From Litomosoides sigmodontis (taxonomy: Eukaryota; Nematoda; Chromadorea; Rhabditida; Onchocercidae): DNA of 64,000 nt. Where the stretch lies: positions 4,818,507 through 4,882,506 of the forward strand of contig OY718803.1 of the NCBI GenBank assembly GCA_963070105.1, given 5' to 3'. Of the stretch, positions 17,004 through 29,747 are shown in pieces (within the stretch, counting starts at the first letter, position 1; each line of letters begins with the position of its first letter). Below the pieces are notes generated by a model that saw nothing but the letters and a program-made list of their open reading frames with translations, had not been told where the DNA came from and did no database searches. The translations under genes were made by a program, and so were the position numbers.

Positions 17004-20000
17004 ATGCATATACCGCTGTTAATTACTCTATTTATATTACTGCAATATTCCACTGGTGCTCAGCATAACATCCGTCTTGCACTTTGTGATCGAGCACCTA
17101 ATTTAACGCTTCAAATTGTCTGCTCGCAGCTAAAGAAGTGGGACACAATTGTTAGGGTCGGTTAGCTCTTTGAAAAATTTTTCATTTAATTTTAAAATTC
17201 CCATTATTATTCAGAAATATTTTTTGCTCTCATTAGATTTTTGAAAACGAAAAATGGACAGGAACTTGCACTCAAATGCACCGATAATAGAAGAGTGGGT
17301 GAAGCAGAAGTTTTCTGCAAGCAGCGCTGTTCAATGCTCTGATATGATAATGATTACCCTGTGACTTTTAGAAACATCGTTCTACTTCACTGAACGGAGC
17401 GTCATCTTCACAGAGAGTTTGGTCCGCTAGCCGATCCAGATGGTCAAGTGCTTCCCAAGGTTGGACTACCTGGTCCTCATGGTTTTCATCTCATAGTATG
17501 CTATCAGAAGGAGCGCAGTACCCCAGCAGAACACGTACGCGTGATAAATCCAAACTTGCGGCAGCAGTACCAAGTGGACTAAAAAGCAACTTAATGGCTG
17601 ATACATACAACTCGAAAGAACCGAAAGAAATGACACTCGAAATACAATATGAAATTTCCACTCTTCCCAGTAAGCACCATTTCCGAAATTAAGTGACAAG
17701 GCCTGCTGTTGTTATGTTACATTCCACATTTGCTATAGTTGGACCTTTTTGCGCAATTGTCTCTCAACGACCTTTTCTCATCACACCATAGTCGGAAGCG
17801 GGGAAGTGGAGGGCGGGTAGTGGCAATTCGTGCGTATGTATGCCACATAAAGTACATCCTAGGAAAAAGTTTTAATTTCAGGACAAACTAGGCCTATTTG
17901 TGCAGGAACTGGACAAGTGAACAACGTGAGGTCACATCCTACACGTAGCACTTCATCCTCCTCCTTATCATCATCGCGAGCACCTAATCAACGACAGCAA
18001 GTGTTGAATAGCAAAAGTGCTGTGCAAGGGCCACCGTTAGCTGCCACCCTCAAGAAGGATTTGTATACAATAGAGCAGGACACAGTTGGTCCGCCAGGCC
18101 AACAACGTGCTGTCCGTAAAAAATTTCCATCACCCTCAACGAACCCATCTATGCAAGCGTCGCGCAGTAGAATGTCAGATCGATCTATCCACGCACCCAC
18201 AATTCCGATTGCAGCACACGGCAGCAGGCAGCTCAAGAGAAATGTTAGTGGGTGGCGTAGTAAGTGATGAAGCAAAAGCACTGGAAAGTTAAATTATGTT
18301 ATTCATTCATTGCAAACAAATGTCCTCCACTTGCGTTGCCACCCCCACCTTGTAACAGTAACAGCAACCATTGTAACGCTTCGCACCGCATTTTCTTTCA
18401 TGTGAAATTCGCAAATTTTAATTTTACTTATTTCTCATTTAGCAAGCAAACGCGACGCCACCACCACTGCTCACTTTGACGGGCGATCAGCGAATGCAAG
18501 CTTTAACATGCATGGATCTAAACTGCCTGTGTCCATTTTTCAATGGTATGCCATTTTTCCGCGGCATAAATTAATTCGCTTTACATCAATTCCAATTTCC
18601 GGTTAGGGCAGATAGCTGGTATCACCTTACGTTCCCCATCTCAGTAGGTCTTATCCTTTCTCGCTATCAGTGGCTACTTTAAGGTTCATTGAGAAAGTCG
18701 GAATGCTTCCTGTCAAACGGCAAGAAACTTACGTTGGCTATTCGCAAAGAGTACAGACAGCTAAGTGGAGAAGAAAGAGAACGATTGCATAACGCTTTCG
18801 ATCAGTTAAAACGAAGCGGCGACTACGACAAAATCACGCGGTGGCATTCAAACCCTGAACTGAGTGGCGGAGCTCATTCTGGACCTGCTTTTCTACCTTG
18901 GCATCGGGAGTACATCAAAAGGTTCTCGAGGAAAAGCTATTCCATTTATGATAAATACTCTGCTCTGTGACTTAGCTCATTCAAATATTTCAAAAACGTT
19001 GAAATAATTGCTAGCAGAAAGCTTATTTTAGATTGGAAATTGCCCTTAGACTTGTCGATCCGGACGTATCGCTACCGTATTGGGACTCAACGCTTGAGAA
19101 TGCAATTCCGGAAAGTACAGATACAATACTGTTTAGTAAGGACTTAATGGGAGAGAATGATAAAGATGGCACTATAATTAATGGTTTCATCTCTCACTGG
19201 ACAACTCCTGAGGTCAGTCAAATTCACAATTTCTTTTTGACAAACATAATTTAAATAAATTATGAAGCAAGCATCTTAATGAGCAAAAGTGATGGGAGAC
19301 CTGCGTGATTTTTGCTTATTTTAGGGAAAACATATCAGAAGATTGCCCAAAAAGGAAGGACGTCCTTTGAACGAAAACGATATCCAAGCAGTGATGCAAC
19401 ACTCGGATGTAATCGGTGTACTCGCATATACTGCCCCTCAATCGGTTATCTTTCTTATTTCCTCCAACTTCACGCAAACCATTCTAATGACCGCAATAAC
19501 TGGTATAATTACCTAAAATGACAAGTATCTGCTAGCTTCACGAAGCACTTGCTACATTTGAAGAACTTCAACTTTTAAATTGTTCCTGAAGTTACAGACC
19601 TTTTAACTGTAGTAAAGAAACAGGGATGCAAATATCCAACGGATTGGACATCACTCGAATATACTCATGCGAATGCACTCGTTTGGATCGGCGGTGATAT
19701 GTTTAATCAAACATCTTCCGCAAATGATCCGTTGTTCTTCCTTCACCACGCCTTTGTGGATAGCATTTGGGAGCATTGGCGTCAACATCGACAGGTACTC
19801 AAATTATTTGAAGTTAAATTTCATTGAAATTCACTTGCACCATCTGCAGAAATGACACTGCAGATGGTGCAAGAATCTTCAAAGCACTTCTGAGAAATCA
19901 TATCAACTTACCGTTTGCAGAGTAGGGAGGCAAGGTCGCGAAGTTATCCGCCCGATTTACCGGAATGTAGCAGTGAGAATCATTTTGTGCAAAATCTCAT

Positions 20001-22157
20001 GCGACCTTTCGAGCCACTAAGGAATATTGACGGAATTAGCAACGATTATAATGAAAGATTGTATCGATATGCGCCACGGCCGGCATGTCACGGAAGTCAA
20101 GAGAGACAATGCGGAAGCGAGTGAGTGACCACCAATTATTCTCTTACAACCAGTTCGATTCATCTCCAATTCCTAAGCATAGCGATGATATTAGACTAAC
20201 TTTGTAAGTGTTAGCAAGAAGTTGTTTCCTGGTTTATTGCGAAATTATCTGTGGTTGATTGAAATTCACTGGTTGTTAGCGCCGACATTTCTTAGTTCAA
20301 ATAGCCATCATGAAATTTGAAGAGTTTAGTAACAATCAAGGAGTGAAAACTTGCGAGATTAATCTTACTGATGAATATAACCGAGCATGGAAGCAAAGTA
20401 AAAAGTGGATTCAGATTCCTATTCTGTGACTTGTCACATGGATACGCTCGTTGTTCCACAAAAATACGTTCGGGTGGCAATTGTGACAATTATACACATC
20501 ATGAGAATCCGTGTTACAATGGTTTCTGTCTATCCGGAAGATGTGCTGGAAGCACATCAGTTCTACAGAAGCAAGATGAAATGCTTTACTAATTGAAAAT
20601 CGTATAATAAATAAATAAGTTGCAATGAAATTCAAAAAGTTCGACAAAAATGAAAGAGTGCAAAATGAGTAAATCAATGAAAGAAATATTTCAGTTTAGG
20701 AGAAAGTGAGGACAGCCTGCTGCTATCCGCGCTTTCCTTCACTTTCGAATTAGATAATTAATTCTGTTGAATGTCGAAGTTTCTTCGTTATCGTTTGTTC
20801 TTTCCTCCGTCATATTTCATTTGAAAATAAATTTTGCTTGCTTTCTTATTTTAGAGAGGAGGCAGTGGTGCAAAAGGAAGCGGAAGTACAGAAAACGTCA
20901 CTGTGGAATTCGTGGAAGCGGCGTTAACTCCAAGAACGCCAACAAAAGTCGTTGAAGAGGTTGGAAATTCACCTCAGTTTTGCCACTCGTTGATCCTTTT
21001 TCCCGTTATTTACCGGGAAGTTCAGTAGTTCTCCTGCAAAGGCACGGGACACGTTCGTCTGCTTACCAAACAACAACTGAGGCCAGAAGTTCCTACAGCA
21101 GTTGAGGATTTCCGTTTTACTTGATTAATAAGTTAAAGCATCCCACCTTCCGTTGCAGGAGCACTGTTACAATGGTCACGAATGTTGCTCAGTTTGGGCC
21201 AGTAGAGGTCGATGTGAAACAGGCGACAAAGTAATGCTTGCTTGGTGTCCAGCTTCCTGCCACAGGTGTATCCCACAATATAATACTACTTCTGGCAAGT
21301 TTCTTTTTCAGGTTATATCCTTGGCCTTCAGATAGCTCAGCAGCAAGTCTCCCGAAAAGATTGTACGATAAACTTAGATTGATGCAACTCGAGGTCAACA
21401 GTTTGAGTAATGCTACCGCGGTTTATGCATTAGCTGTTATTGCTAAGTTTTTCAAAAATAAGGAATTGATAACAAATCACCTTTTGTTGTACATCTCAAA
21501 CCAGAGCTAGTCATCAAAGGCAATCATTACCGATATCAGCTCATTCAAATTATTGACCGAGCGGTTACTTTCATCTTCCACAATTGATACTACCCTCCCA
21601 TCTCACTCTTCATTTAATTTCATCCTAGAACAAACGTAACCCTTTTCACCTTCCCCATTACCTAAAATATCCCTGACACCCTTCTCCATCCTTCTAGTTC
21701 AGCCAACACTTACTCACCAGGCATCTGAAATGGAAATTCTTCCCCGTTCATAATGGTGCATTAAATTAGGAGCTTTTGCTCATTAGTTGATGCTTATTCC
21801 AAAATATTTTTATTACACCTACTATGCGCCTGCTTACTGCCGAAGCGATTCATGATTTCCGCTTCCGCTGTCGTCCTGTTCCTCAATTTCTTATTTCCTA
21901 CCGATTATTTCTTCTCCTTAAGAACAAACAGATCACCCACTGCAATGCCGCCGTTCGCTTCTCCCTATCATTCATTTCAATGATTTGAGCTCAAACTGAG
22001 GAAGAATGGACGAATTGCAGAATGTTCTGACCGACACGCACTTTGTGCGCAATGGGCTGCACGAGGTGAGTGCCAGAAAAATCAATTTTGGATGGATGAA
22101 AATTGTCGATTCAGTTGTCAACGATGTCAGAAACTGCGAGCGGACATTTGCTTATGA
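17004..22157 (+). CDS. Tyrosinase B: tyrosinase-like, CuB ligand replaced, two ShK domains
   Basis: Tandem paralogue of tyrosinase A. Exons: 17004-17156, 17372-17669, 17882-18243, 18443-18545, 18684-18921, 19032-19212, 19325-19444, 19624-19794, 19921-20120, 20415-20559, 20855-20959, 21159-21294, 22021-22157; phases agree, 782 residues. The start ATG gives a signal peptide (MHIPLLITLFILLQYSTGA). Exons 2-3 add about 220 residues of Ser/Arg/Trp-rich low-complexity sequence absent from tyrosinase A. Then come CMDLNCLCPF, CuA ([16 protein letters not shown]) and CuB. In CuB the HxxxH pair reads HANAL: the second His is Leu (codon 19678-19680), while the LHHAFVD ligand remains. The Cys-rich linker and two ShK domains follow (exons 12-13). 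Intron 12 must start with GC to keep the phase of the paralogue. Loss of a ligand suggests weak or no oxidase activity (inference). Exon 2 and the 18243 donor are the least certain parts. Confidence 0.87.
19834..19873. repeat. Perfect 16-bp inverted repeat (hairpin) in a tyrosinase B intron
   Basis: Arms 19834-19849 and 19858-19873 are exact reverse complements around an 8-base loop. With small bulges, about 8 further pairs can form (TTGAAATT upstream with AATCTTCAA downstream). It lies wholly inside the intron 19795-19920. Confidence 0.97.
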
Positions 22158-24047
22158 ATGAGTAAGTCGTATTGGAAATGATATGTTTAATCCTTAATCT
22201 TATATATAATGAATTCCAACTCGAAAAGTAACCAAATAAGGCTGAAAGATAACGAACTACTCCTTGAGTGATACCGTAAGAGTGGAGATGTTGACTAGGA
22301 TCCACGATGATATGACGTTGTCGTTCCTTGCATCAACAATGACAATGTCCTAGAAGTACAACACACCGTCTGAGCAGTTTAAAAGAAGAAAGACTTATCA
22401 CTCTCACGGAGACTTCTCCACAACCACTTACGGAATAATGCATAAAAAGCATTTCCGATGCTCGCGCTTATCTCAGTTCCTTCACTTCCGTCTATTATCA
22501 CATTAGAATTATCAGATATCGAGTCCACGTATGATGTCCCATCACTTGGTGCACAGGTTGACAATTATGCTATCACTTTGAACATTCGAAAATAAGCATC
22601 TCAAACTGACCCTCATTTACGTTCAATATTAGTTACAATTTTTAAAGAATGTGCAATGAAGCTTAGTATATTTGAGAAAAATATAGAAGTCAAGATGTAA
22701 TTACAAAAAATTAAACATTTTAAAATTGAGAACAACAATATTCAAAATTAATCATTCGAATACTACTACAACAAAGTAAAAAATCAATGGTGTGTTAGGT
22801 ATATCTTTATATCAAATTTGTATATACATATATACATATATTTACATACATACATGATAATTCAATTCTGAACCATAAATTCCAACATCAATTCAGTACG
22901 ATCATTCCCATATCATCCTAAGGTTCCAATAATAAACAAGGCCAAGCGTCAATTGCCATTTAGAAGTTGACAATTTTTATGAACCAATAAAAGCATCAAT
23001 TCGCTTTGATAGTTAAATGTCAAATCACAAACATGTCACTGAAGCTAATTTCACTTCCCGTTATTTCATTACAAACATTACCTTTAATGTTCTACTGCAA
23101 TGTCCAATATTACGTTTATGCGCAATCCCGGACGCAAAACCTAATCGATATTTCAACCTCTTATATCAAACATACGAGATACCTATCCTTCAAATATTTA
23201 TTCAAACATAATTCAACAGCTCCATTGCGCAAAAAAATACAACATACGAACAAAGTACCAAACAGGATATTCATTTTACCTATAAATTCTAATAAAAACT
23301 TAGGCTGTTTAATGTTTGCTAACTGCTTTTGCCAGTCCAGTTGTCCTGTAGTCGACCGATTATACCAATTTAATAAATGAAGTTTCTCAATTAGACTGAA
23401 TTTACTCAGACAGTCTAATTTCAAGCAGAAATTATACTAAAGGATTTTTTTTTTCAGAGTATTTACTGTGTGCAGTGCAACTATAACGGAGAAAAACAAG
23501 TATCGATTTTCTAGAATAGGATATTTTAATACACCCGCTAGTTTTAATGCTCCCGATGTAAGAGTAAGAACATTATGACTAACAAATACAACAAAAAAAT
23601 ATATATGTTTGTGATACATAAAAAATTAACACAAAAACGCACTTGATGCGCTTTAACGTTTTACCACCTTTTCATTGCAGAAAACGACAGTCCTTCCCAA
23701 AGTCCTAAAATTTCAAAAAAATAAGGAACTCGAAACTTCCATGGAATCCCCTCTAGAGATTATAAATACCAGTGGAATGACAAATAGTTGCAAATGTGCG
23801 GGAACTGACCTTTAGAAGTACACTGATCATTTCAGTTAAGATTATTCGATGATAACATGATTAAAATCTGTAAACCTTTGTTTGGGACAGTTCGCTGCCT
23901 GGAATTAACTTCCCATGTTCAAACGGCGAAAGTTGAAATTTACTTTGAGGTTCATAATTAACGGAGTCTTTTACAATAGGCCTTGTAACACTTACCATTC
24001 TAGATTAATAAGGTCAATAATTCTAAAAAATTGACGCGAAACCTAAA
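22158..24047. other. Intergenic region between convergent tyrosinase B and semaphorin genes
   Basis: It carries the 3' UTRs of two converging genes. It is AT-rich with short ATAC repeats near 22815-22860. No conserved exon is seen on either strand. Confidence 0.55.
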
Positions 24048-25006
24048 TTAAAAAATCCTTACATTTCTGTCATACCAAAGCTGCCATTTTTCAGTAGAAT
24101 GCTTGTACTTCGCAAATTTCTGACACCATTCACGATATTTTGACTTGAATTGAGCTATGCTAGTTGGTTGCACACACTCGGCTACAATAGGAAACCTACT
24201 ATTGCTAAAGCATATATTTAAATCACTTCATATATTTAAACCAATTTACTTCATCATCATCAAATCACTTCATATATTTAAACCAATTTAAATCACGATA
24301 GCGACTATCGTATAAATGGCAGACCGGTCTCAGCTGTATTGATAAATACATTAATAAGCGACAACTAACCATCATCAACTGTAATTTCGTATATCATAAC
24401 AGCTTGTTCATCTACATTGCACTCATAGATACCGCTGTCTGTCCCAGAAACCTAAAGAAATAAGATGTATATTTCGTGTAAGTGCTGTAATCAACGACTA
24501 ATTTCAAAATAGTAAAATAAAATATTTCTAAAAACTAACGGCTAAATTTGGAAGGAATTATTTACAATTTAAACAACACTTGCATTAAAAATAACAAGTC
24601 CTCCTTCGGTTGTTAATTGTCTTTTTGAAGATGGCGAAACTGATTCAGTATTGAAAATCCATTTTGACTGCGCTACACACGTGAGGTGCAACGTGTCACC
24701 AACGTAGGCATTAGTCGTCATCCGTTTCACATGCCCCAGACATTTGTTAACATCTTTCGGACTAGAACTAACCCACCTAAAATTTAAACAATTTCTAAAG
24801 GAAAACCATTTCTGGTACACAAAAGTTGTTGTTAAAAAGGACAATTTCTTTATGCAAATGATGGAAATATCCTCCCTTAGTGAACTTTATCTAAAACTGA
24901 ACCTATTAATACGATACTATCTTCGGCGAGAAGCATATTTTGAAAGCATTTTTGCATAAGCATAAATATAGACTACCCATTATATATACATAAATATAGA
25001 CTACCC

Positions 25007-25048
<42 letters not shown>

Positions 25049-26928
25049 GATCCTCAAAGTCGCAAAATTGATAGAATGTGACCGGTAAAACTATTTACCC
25101 AGCAGTAGACAAGTGAGCTTGTTCACGTTTATAGCATAATCCACGAGCAGTATTCCATGAACAATAAGGGTCAACAGCACATTGCGCACACGTAGTGTAA
25201 AGCGAACACTGGGACAGTAAGTACTGGGCAACGTTATCCTCACCCGATAAATAGACAAATTCGCCAGGTAGCAATGTCATAGCGAAAACAACTCCATTAT
25301 TTTTCAAAGAATATGTGGCCAACAATTTTGAATTCTTGTCTGCTCCAAACCAATGAGCTATTTTATGAAGTTTTTGGGAACTGAAAGACAATATATGCCG
25401 CTTGTTCAATTTTTTGCTACAACTTTCAGTGTTCCCATGAAATCTCCCTACCTTATAAAATCGATCTAAGTATATTAATGGTGTCATTCGGGCTAGAAAA
25501 AGTCAAAAATACTCCAGGATAATGAAAATTTCAACCAAACTAAAATAATAACCAACAAATGGCTACATGTTGATTCCTCATGATTTTTAAGCAATAAAAT
25601 TACTTTAAAAATATTTCAAATAAAAAATATTTTAAAACTACCTATGCGAATAAACAAAAATAACATTAATATCTTCCACTGTATCAACAGCAATATGTGT
25701 TAGCAGTTCATCACGCAATACGAGGAGGGGAAGATCAGCTGATACAGCATCTGCCATTAGTAAATGAGACCGTGCAAAATGTAAACTACTGTCCGGAACG
25801 GATGCCGAATTAGTTGCGCACTAAAACAATAGGAAATCGAAAAAGCTTTCGCAAAAAAGCATGAATCAAGGAGGAGCGAAAACTTAGTGCATAAATCAGA
25901 TGAGTGCGAAAATTCACCGTTCCAGGACGATGTTCAGGTACATTTTTGGACGGTGTAGTGATCCAACCACCATCAGATGAAGTTTGCTCCAAAAAATATC
26001 CATGATCGAGTAGCTATAAAAGGTAGAACTATTATTTGAATATGAAATGGTTAATGTATACATAACTACATTACTTCAATAAGTGACTGGTTTTAGAGAG
26101 GTCGAATTTAAGTACAAATCTTGCACCAGTCAACTTCACTGGCCTGCTCTGATAAGTAAACGACCTAATCAGCCATTGATTTGTTTCAATTCTGTTCAAT
26201 CGCGTGCCAGCACAGTCAAATTCATTCGACCAAAAATTATAAAATACCTGATTGATATTGCTTAACGAAAACACGCAAACAGCACTACCGCCAAGGGAAA
26301 TTTCAGGTGTTGTAAGGGTAGCATAAAACAAACTATCAGATCCACCATCTACGATTTGCAGTGATTCTAGAATTAAAAACATGAAACAAAAAGCTAATAA
26401 AATCTACAAATCGGCGGCAAAACCATATTTTACATTAGAATAATCAATACGAATAATATCAAGGACATGAAAAGTTTTAAAAACATAGAGCAAACATACG
26501 CAATTCATTGAAATAAACAGGAAACTTTGAAGAAGTTGAGCAGTTCAGACGAGCCTTGACAAAAGTAGTCCAAACTTGTCGAAGAACGTTTTTCCCACCA
26601 ATGTCTTTCTACAATTTGCCTAATATATCTTTTGATCATTCATTTACAAGACGTTGTAATGTGCAAGACGTACGGCGAAAATTGAAAAATATTTAAATTG
26701 TTACCAGGAAGAGGATTCACAAACATCCACAAAAACAAATAACCAGATTCAAAAACTAAAAATAGGATTTACTTTACAAATGCGAGCAACTCTGGAAAAC
26801 ACGACTCGTTCACAGTTTCCACGCTCAATTGCCACTTCACGGAAAAAGAAGTAGACATACTTGTCGATGTCGAATGATGCTACGAAATCCGGTTCTAAAC
26901 CGTAGATTATATCACATTTAAACAAATT

Positions 26929-26986
<58 letters not shown>

Positions 26987-28181
26987 GTATGCTTGCTTGT
27001 ATCATTTTGCGGATTTACAATCATTTTAATTTACCGTATAACCACTTCGAATCTGTATAGATGGTTCGCATTGACGAATACACTTCCTTGCTATTTTTGA
27101 TCAGTGGAGGCCGATAAATAAGATTATTATCCAGAATAAGACCTGTTCTGATACCAGAATAGATGGCGGGTATATCGTCCGGATTACCCCATTCTATAAA
27201 TTTATCAGTCATGCAAACAAATAAACTTATCAATCTTCTTCAAACGAATACTAACTTGTAACAAACATGATGATTACAGCTATAACACAAAACTCTATTA
27301 ACTGATGATATTTGATAAAAATAAATACTTTTAAAAAAAAATTAAATTTACCGACAAGTACCGCTGTTGTATTGAGATCCACATGAGCCGAACAGACACC
27401 GATAACATTTTCGGGGGAAGAACGTTCCTCTAGCGACAGAGCATCCAGTTCACGTAGTTGCGGCTTCATAGCATTCGAAGAGCAAACTAGTAACGCCTGA
27501 TGACCTTCCTTTAGGAACATAAGTCGTACTCCATTGACACACTCCACATGGCCAGCTTGACGGCACTCTTCCGCATCAGATCGAGAGACCGGAAGCTCTG
27601 CGTGAGCATACTAAAGTTGTAATAACAAGATGATTATTCAATTGCCAGAAGAATTTTGTTTAATCATGATAAAGCCTAAGCCTATGAACAGTTTTTTTGG
27701 CACAGTCTTTTTTTTAGAATAGAAAAAACTGCTTACGATATGTCTATCCTGCGATAGTGCAAATCGTCTTACAAAAAACCCAAAAGTTTCACAAACAATT
27801 AATACACTGTGAAATGAAAGTATGAAGTGCTATAAAGTACCAGGCCGTCGGTTGATGCAGTTGCATTGATGTTGTATGCCCATAAACGAAATAAGTGACC
27901 ATTTGCGCCCACATAAAGAGATGCAGACTGCGGATCGAGTAGTAATCGCCTGTACGCTAATCGTCCAACAGTAAAGACATTTTCTGAAATATTAAATGTA
28001 ACCAGCTGAGAAGCAGTTCATTGAGCATAAGGTCAAATAGCCGTGATAACAAATAATACTGACTGTAATAAAAGGCTGTAATAAAGATCTTACCTGGAAA
28101 TATAGTCGACAGCGTGAATGCTTCAAGAAAGTGAAGCGCAAAAATAAGTATGTCAACAGAAAGGAGCTGGGAAGACATCAT
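24048..28181 (-). CDS. mab-20: Secreted class-2 semaphorin (sema, PSI, Ig)
   Basis: Secreted guidance ligand for plexin receptors. Minus-strand exons: 28181-28094, 27983-27841, 27610-27352, 27193-27035, 26894-26773, 26608-26500, 26366-26248, 26013-25918, 25820-25642, 25380-25099, 24776-24575, 24451-24370, 24181-24048; phases agree, 657 residues. There is an N-terminal signal peptide. Sema-domain landmarks are [63 protein letters not shown] and EHRPGTCAT. PSI reads [18 protein letters not shown]. The single Ig domain ends DSGIYECNV. The tail ([14 protein letters not shown]) resembles the conserved C-terminus of insect Sema-2. There is no transmembrane segment. Sema-PSI-Ig without a membrane anchor points to the C. 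elegans MAB-20 class rather than SMP-1/2. The last exon is taken to its in-frame stop; a further exon cannot be excluded. Confidence 0.9.
24220..24290. repeat. Two-copy direct repeat of 29 bp, 42-bp period
   Basis: AAATCACTTCATATATTTAA and its continuation occur at 24220-24248 and 24262-24290 inside a semaphorin intron, separated by a CTTCATCATCATC spacer. Confidence 0.95.
24961..25046. repeat. 28-bp tandem duplication followed by (TA)n
   Basis: Units at 24961-24988 and 24989-25016 are identical (CATAAATATAGACTACCCAT and TA tail) and run into an uninterrupted TA microsatellite to 25046. The array lies in an intron of the semaphorin gene. Confidence 0.95.
26932..26984. repeat. (TA)n microsatellite, about 26 units
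   Basis: Pure TA repeat in the semaphorin intron between exons 27193-27035 and 26894-26773. Confidence 0.97.
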
Positions 28182-29747
28182 TGTCGCCAGTCCACACCAA
28201 CCGGCATCTCATACGGAAATCAATGGGAAGAGTGGGAGATGAAGTCACCTAACCACCTCATCCATCTGTCCTTTTCTCTCCCTGCCTCATTCGATGCCTA
28301 ACCACTGACCACTGCTACTCCAATGCTCCTTACTTCACTGTGAAAAAAGGGGCAGACAACACTGAACGAAAAGATGGAATGTTGTTTATGCGTGCCATAA
28401 TTACACTTACTGACCGTCTATCGTACTATCCCATTACTCTGACGAGAATTAATCAATCGCTTGCTTAGACTGTATGAAACATGAAGTGGACTGCTTGCCC
28501 ACTGATTGAGGAGGCTTCATTACAGGATGGATGGACATGCTTGAACAGCAATAGCAATGCACTACTTACCAGTTGAAATGAACGACACGTGTGTGTCTGT
28601 GGCTGAACACACAGAAGTTAGCTTCTGCGAAGATTCTCAATTTGGCTGATAAAACCTTCAAGGCTTTTCCTCTAAGAGTGGTCAGCATCCATATGTAACA
28701 TCTCTAAAGCTTTGTCTTATCAGCAATGTCTTCATCAACCATCAATACAGAACGATGTCATTGATGTGTGGAAAAATGATTTTGATTCATTAGCGAGCTA
28801 GTCAGTGAAATTTTATTTCCTTTTCACTTCCCAGTGACAAAACAGGTGAACCAACTGAGTAAATGCAAAATTAAGTGAAAAAAAAGGAAAATACACTAGC
28901 AACATGAATGTTTTATTCGTTAGCGATTTAAGAAAAACGGTTAAAATAAAACAATGTCGGATGTGGTGTGGAAATTAGGAAGTACATGAAGGATAATACC
29001 ATACATTCCACTTACTGCTTTAATCAAAAGCTACATATCACATTCAAATAGCTACTTTAAAATATTGCGAATCGGTGACAGATCCATCTGAAAATTCGTG
29101 ACTACAAAAAACAATAGAGTGAGCTCCGAATACTGAGCAACCGCAGTTAATATTTAAGTTCAAATTTATACATTTATGATTCAAAACAAACTGTAGAAAT
29201 ATCACAGGTTAACTTTATTTTTTACATCATAAGTTGCAATATGTAGATAAATTTAAAACAAATCTAAGTTAATTGAACAGTGAGTAAAATCATTTCCAAA
29301 ATCAAGATTTTAAGAAAGACCAAAATGACGTGCTTCACTGTCAATATTGAATTTCATTCCGATAAACGAACAAAGCATTCAAAATTGTCTGAATTTAACC
29401 AGCTTGAAGACTTTATAAATTTTGCCTGAATGAAGCACTAGGAACGCCGATACCAAATGAGCCATTGTAGTTTTTGAAATTAGTTGACAAGTTATATAAA
29501 TGGGTATTAGTAGTTTCTAACACCCCCATACCCTGAAATTGCGAAAATTAGCAAAATTTCCCCATTGTAAAATTCGAAGCATTAGAACCTTTTGCTTTTT
29601 TTTATTAGGATTAAGGATCAAGAATTTTTTAAGGATAGCAATGGGAAAAGGAAGAGTCTGATAAGCACTTTGATAAGGTAAATCCATAGTCCCTTAAAAT
29701 CACAGCACAGGACTCATCTGCGGAGGGAACATCTTGATAAGATCAAC
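28182..29747. other. Region upstream of the semaphorin, downstream of the UBAP1-like gene
   Basis: Presumed semaphorin promoter and UBAP1-like 3' UTR (both genes on the minus strand). No UBA-like exon or other conserved coding segment was found here. Confidence 0.5.

Noticed and set aside
25451..25487. Possible extra semaphorin exon ([12 protein letters not shown])
   Set aside because: Joining exon 25820-25642 directly to 25380-25099 keeps phase and gives the normal end of the sema domain, whereas this segment breaks phase.
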